NCBI GenBank assembly: GCA_023511325.1 | Contig: JAIMBU010000203.1 | Coordinates: 1 to 6,027, forward strand | Source of the DNA: Gorillibacterium sp. | GTDB lineage: Bacteria > Bacillota > Bacilli > Paenibacillales > NBRC-103111 | Direction of reading: 5' to 3' | Length of the DNA: 6,027 bases | Shown: one piece after another, positions 5,954 to 6,027 of the stretch | Layout: every line of letters begins with the position of its first letter | Position numbering within the stretch: the stretch's first letter is position 1 | The notes under the pieces: generated by a model | What the model saw: only the letters and a program-made list of their open reading frames with translations | Database searches by the model: none | What the model was told of the DNA's origin: nothing | Program-made: the position numbers and the translations under genes

Positions 5954-6025
5954 CTACACAGCAACTTCCAATACCGCTGCAGGTCCTACCCCTCTGCTAA
6001 AATCCAACAGCTTTAATTTATCGGG
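5954..6025 (-). CDS. Possible C-terminal end of an upstream gene, function unknown
   Basis: From the right edge one minus-strand frame stays open for 23 codons and ends with TAG at 5954-5956. The peptide begins PDKLKLLDFSRG and ends VLEVAV. Its composition looks protein-like and a strong inverted repeat follows the stop at a position typical of a 3' end. The other two minus-strand frames stop almost at once. The fragment is too short to assign to a family, and an open frame of this length can arise by chance. Confidence 0.3.
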   Translation of the reverse strand, partial: PDKLKLLDFSRGVGPAAVLEVAV

Positions 6026-6027
6026 AA

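Noticed and set aside
1..6027. CRISPR arrays, tRNA or rRNA genes, insertion sequences
   Set aside because: I saw no regularly spaced repeats, cloverleaf sequences, transposase frames or terminal inverted repeats.

Overview
This window looks like part of a low-to-moderate GC Firmicute chromosome, most likely Paenibacillus or a close relative. That placement is inference: it rests on purine-rich Shine-Dalgarno sites, a strong sigma-A type promoter upstream of a nif-type operon, and base composition judged by eye. No rRNA or other taxonomic marker is present.

Almost the whole window is one minus-strand operon of nitrogenase-family genes, read from right to left. The order is: a stand-alone radical SAM NifB-like protein (4558-5454); a small NifX/NafY-type iron-molybdenum cofactor-binding protein (4169-4522); a NifH-type ATPase iron protein (3260-4138); an O-acetylserine sulfhydrylase, CysK (2275-3225); a NifK-like subunit (908-2248); and a NifD-like subunit (1-829) that runs off the left edge. 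The first five junctions are tight (26 to 35 bp), each with its own ribosome binding site. The last junction is longer (78 bp), AT-rich and repetitive.

The operon has the parts of a two-component metalloreductase: a cluster builder (NifB plus NifX), an electron-donating ATPase (NifH) and a catalytic heterotetramer (NifD/NifK-like). It is not an ordinary nitrogen-fixation operon. No nifE or nifN is visible, the beta-like gene precedes the alpha-like gene, and the alpha-like subunit has Tyr, Ala and Met where nitrogenase has alpha-His195, alpha-Arg96 and alpha-Val70. A cysteine synthase gene is embedded between the NifH and NifK genes. All six P-cluster cysteine ligands appear to be kept, three in each subunit. 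The closest established precedent is methylthio-alkane reductase (MarBHDK), a nitrogenase-like enzyme that releases methanethiol from organic sulfur compounds. The working hypothesis is a nitrogenase-like reductase that frees a sulfur species, with CysK fixing it into cysteine or S-methylcysteine.

Upstream of the operon (5455-5953) are a sigma-A type promoter (TTGACA, 17 bp, TACGAT) and, between it and the first gene, a strong intrinsic terminator. This layout suggests transcription attenuation of the whole operon. Further right are a possible rightward promoter with a near-palindrome at its start site, a perfect 14-bp inverted repeat, and what may be the last 23 codons of another minus-strand gene at the right edge.
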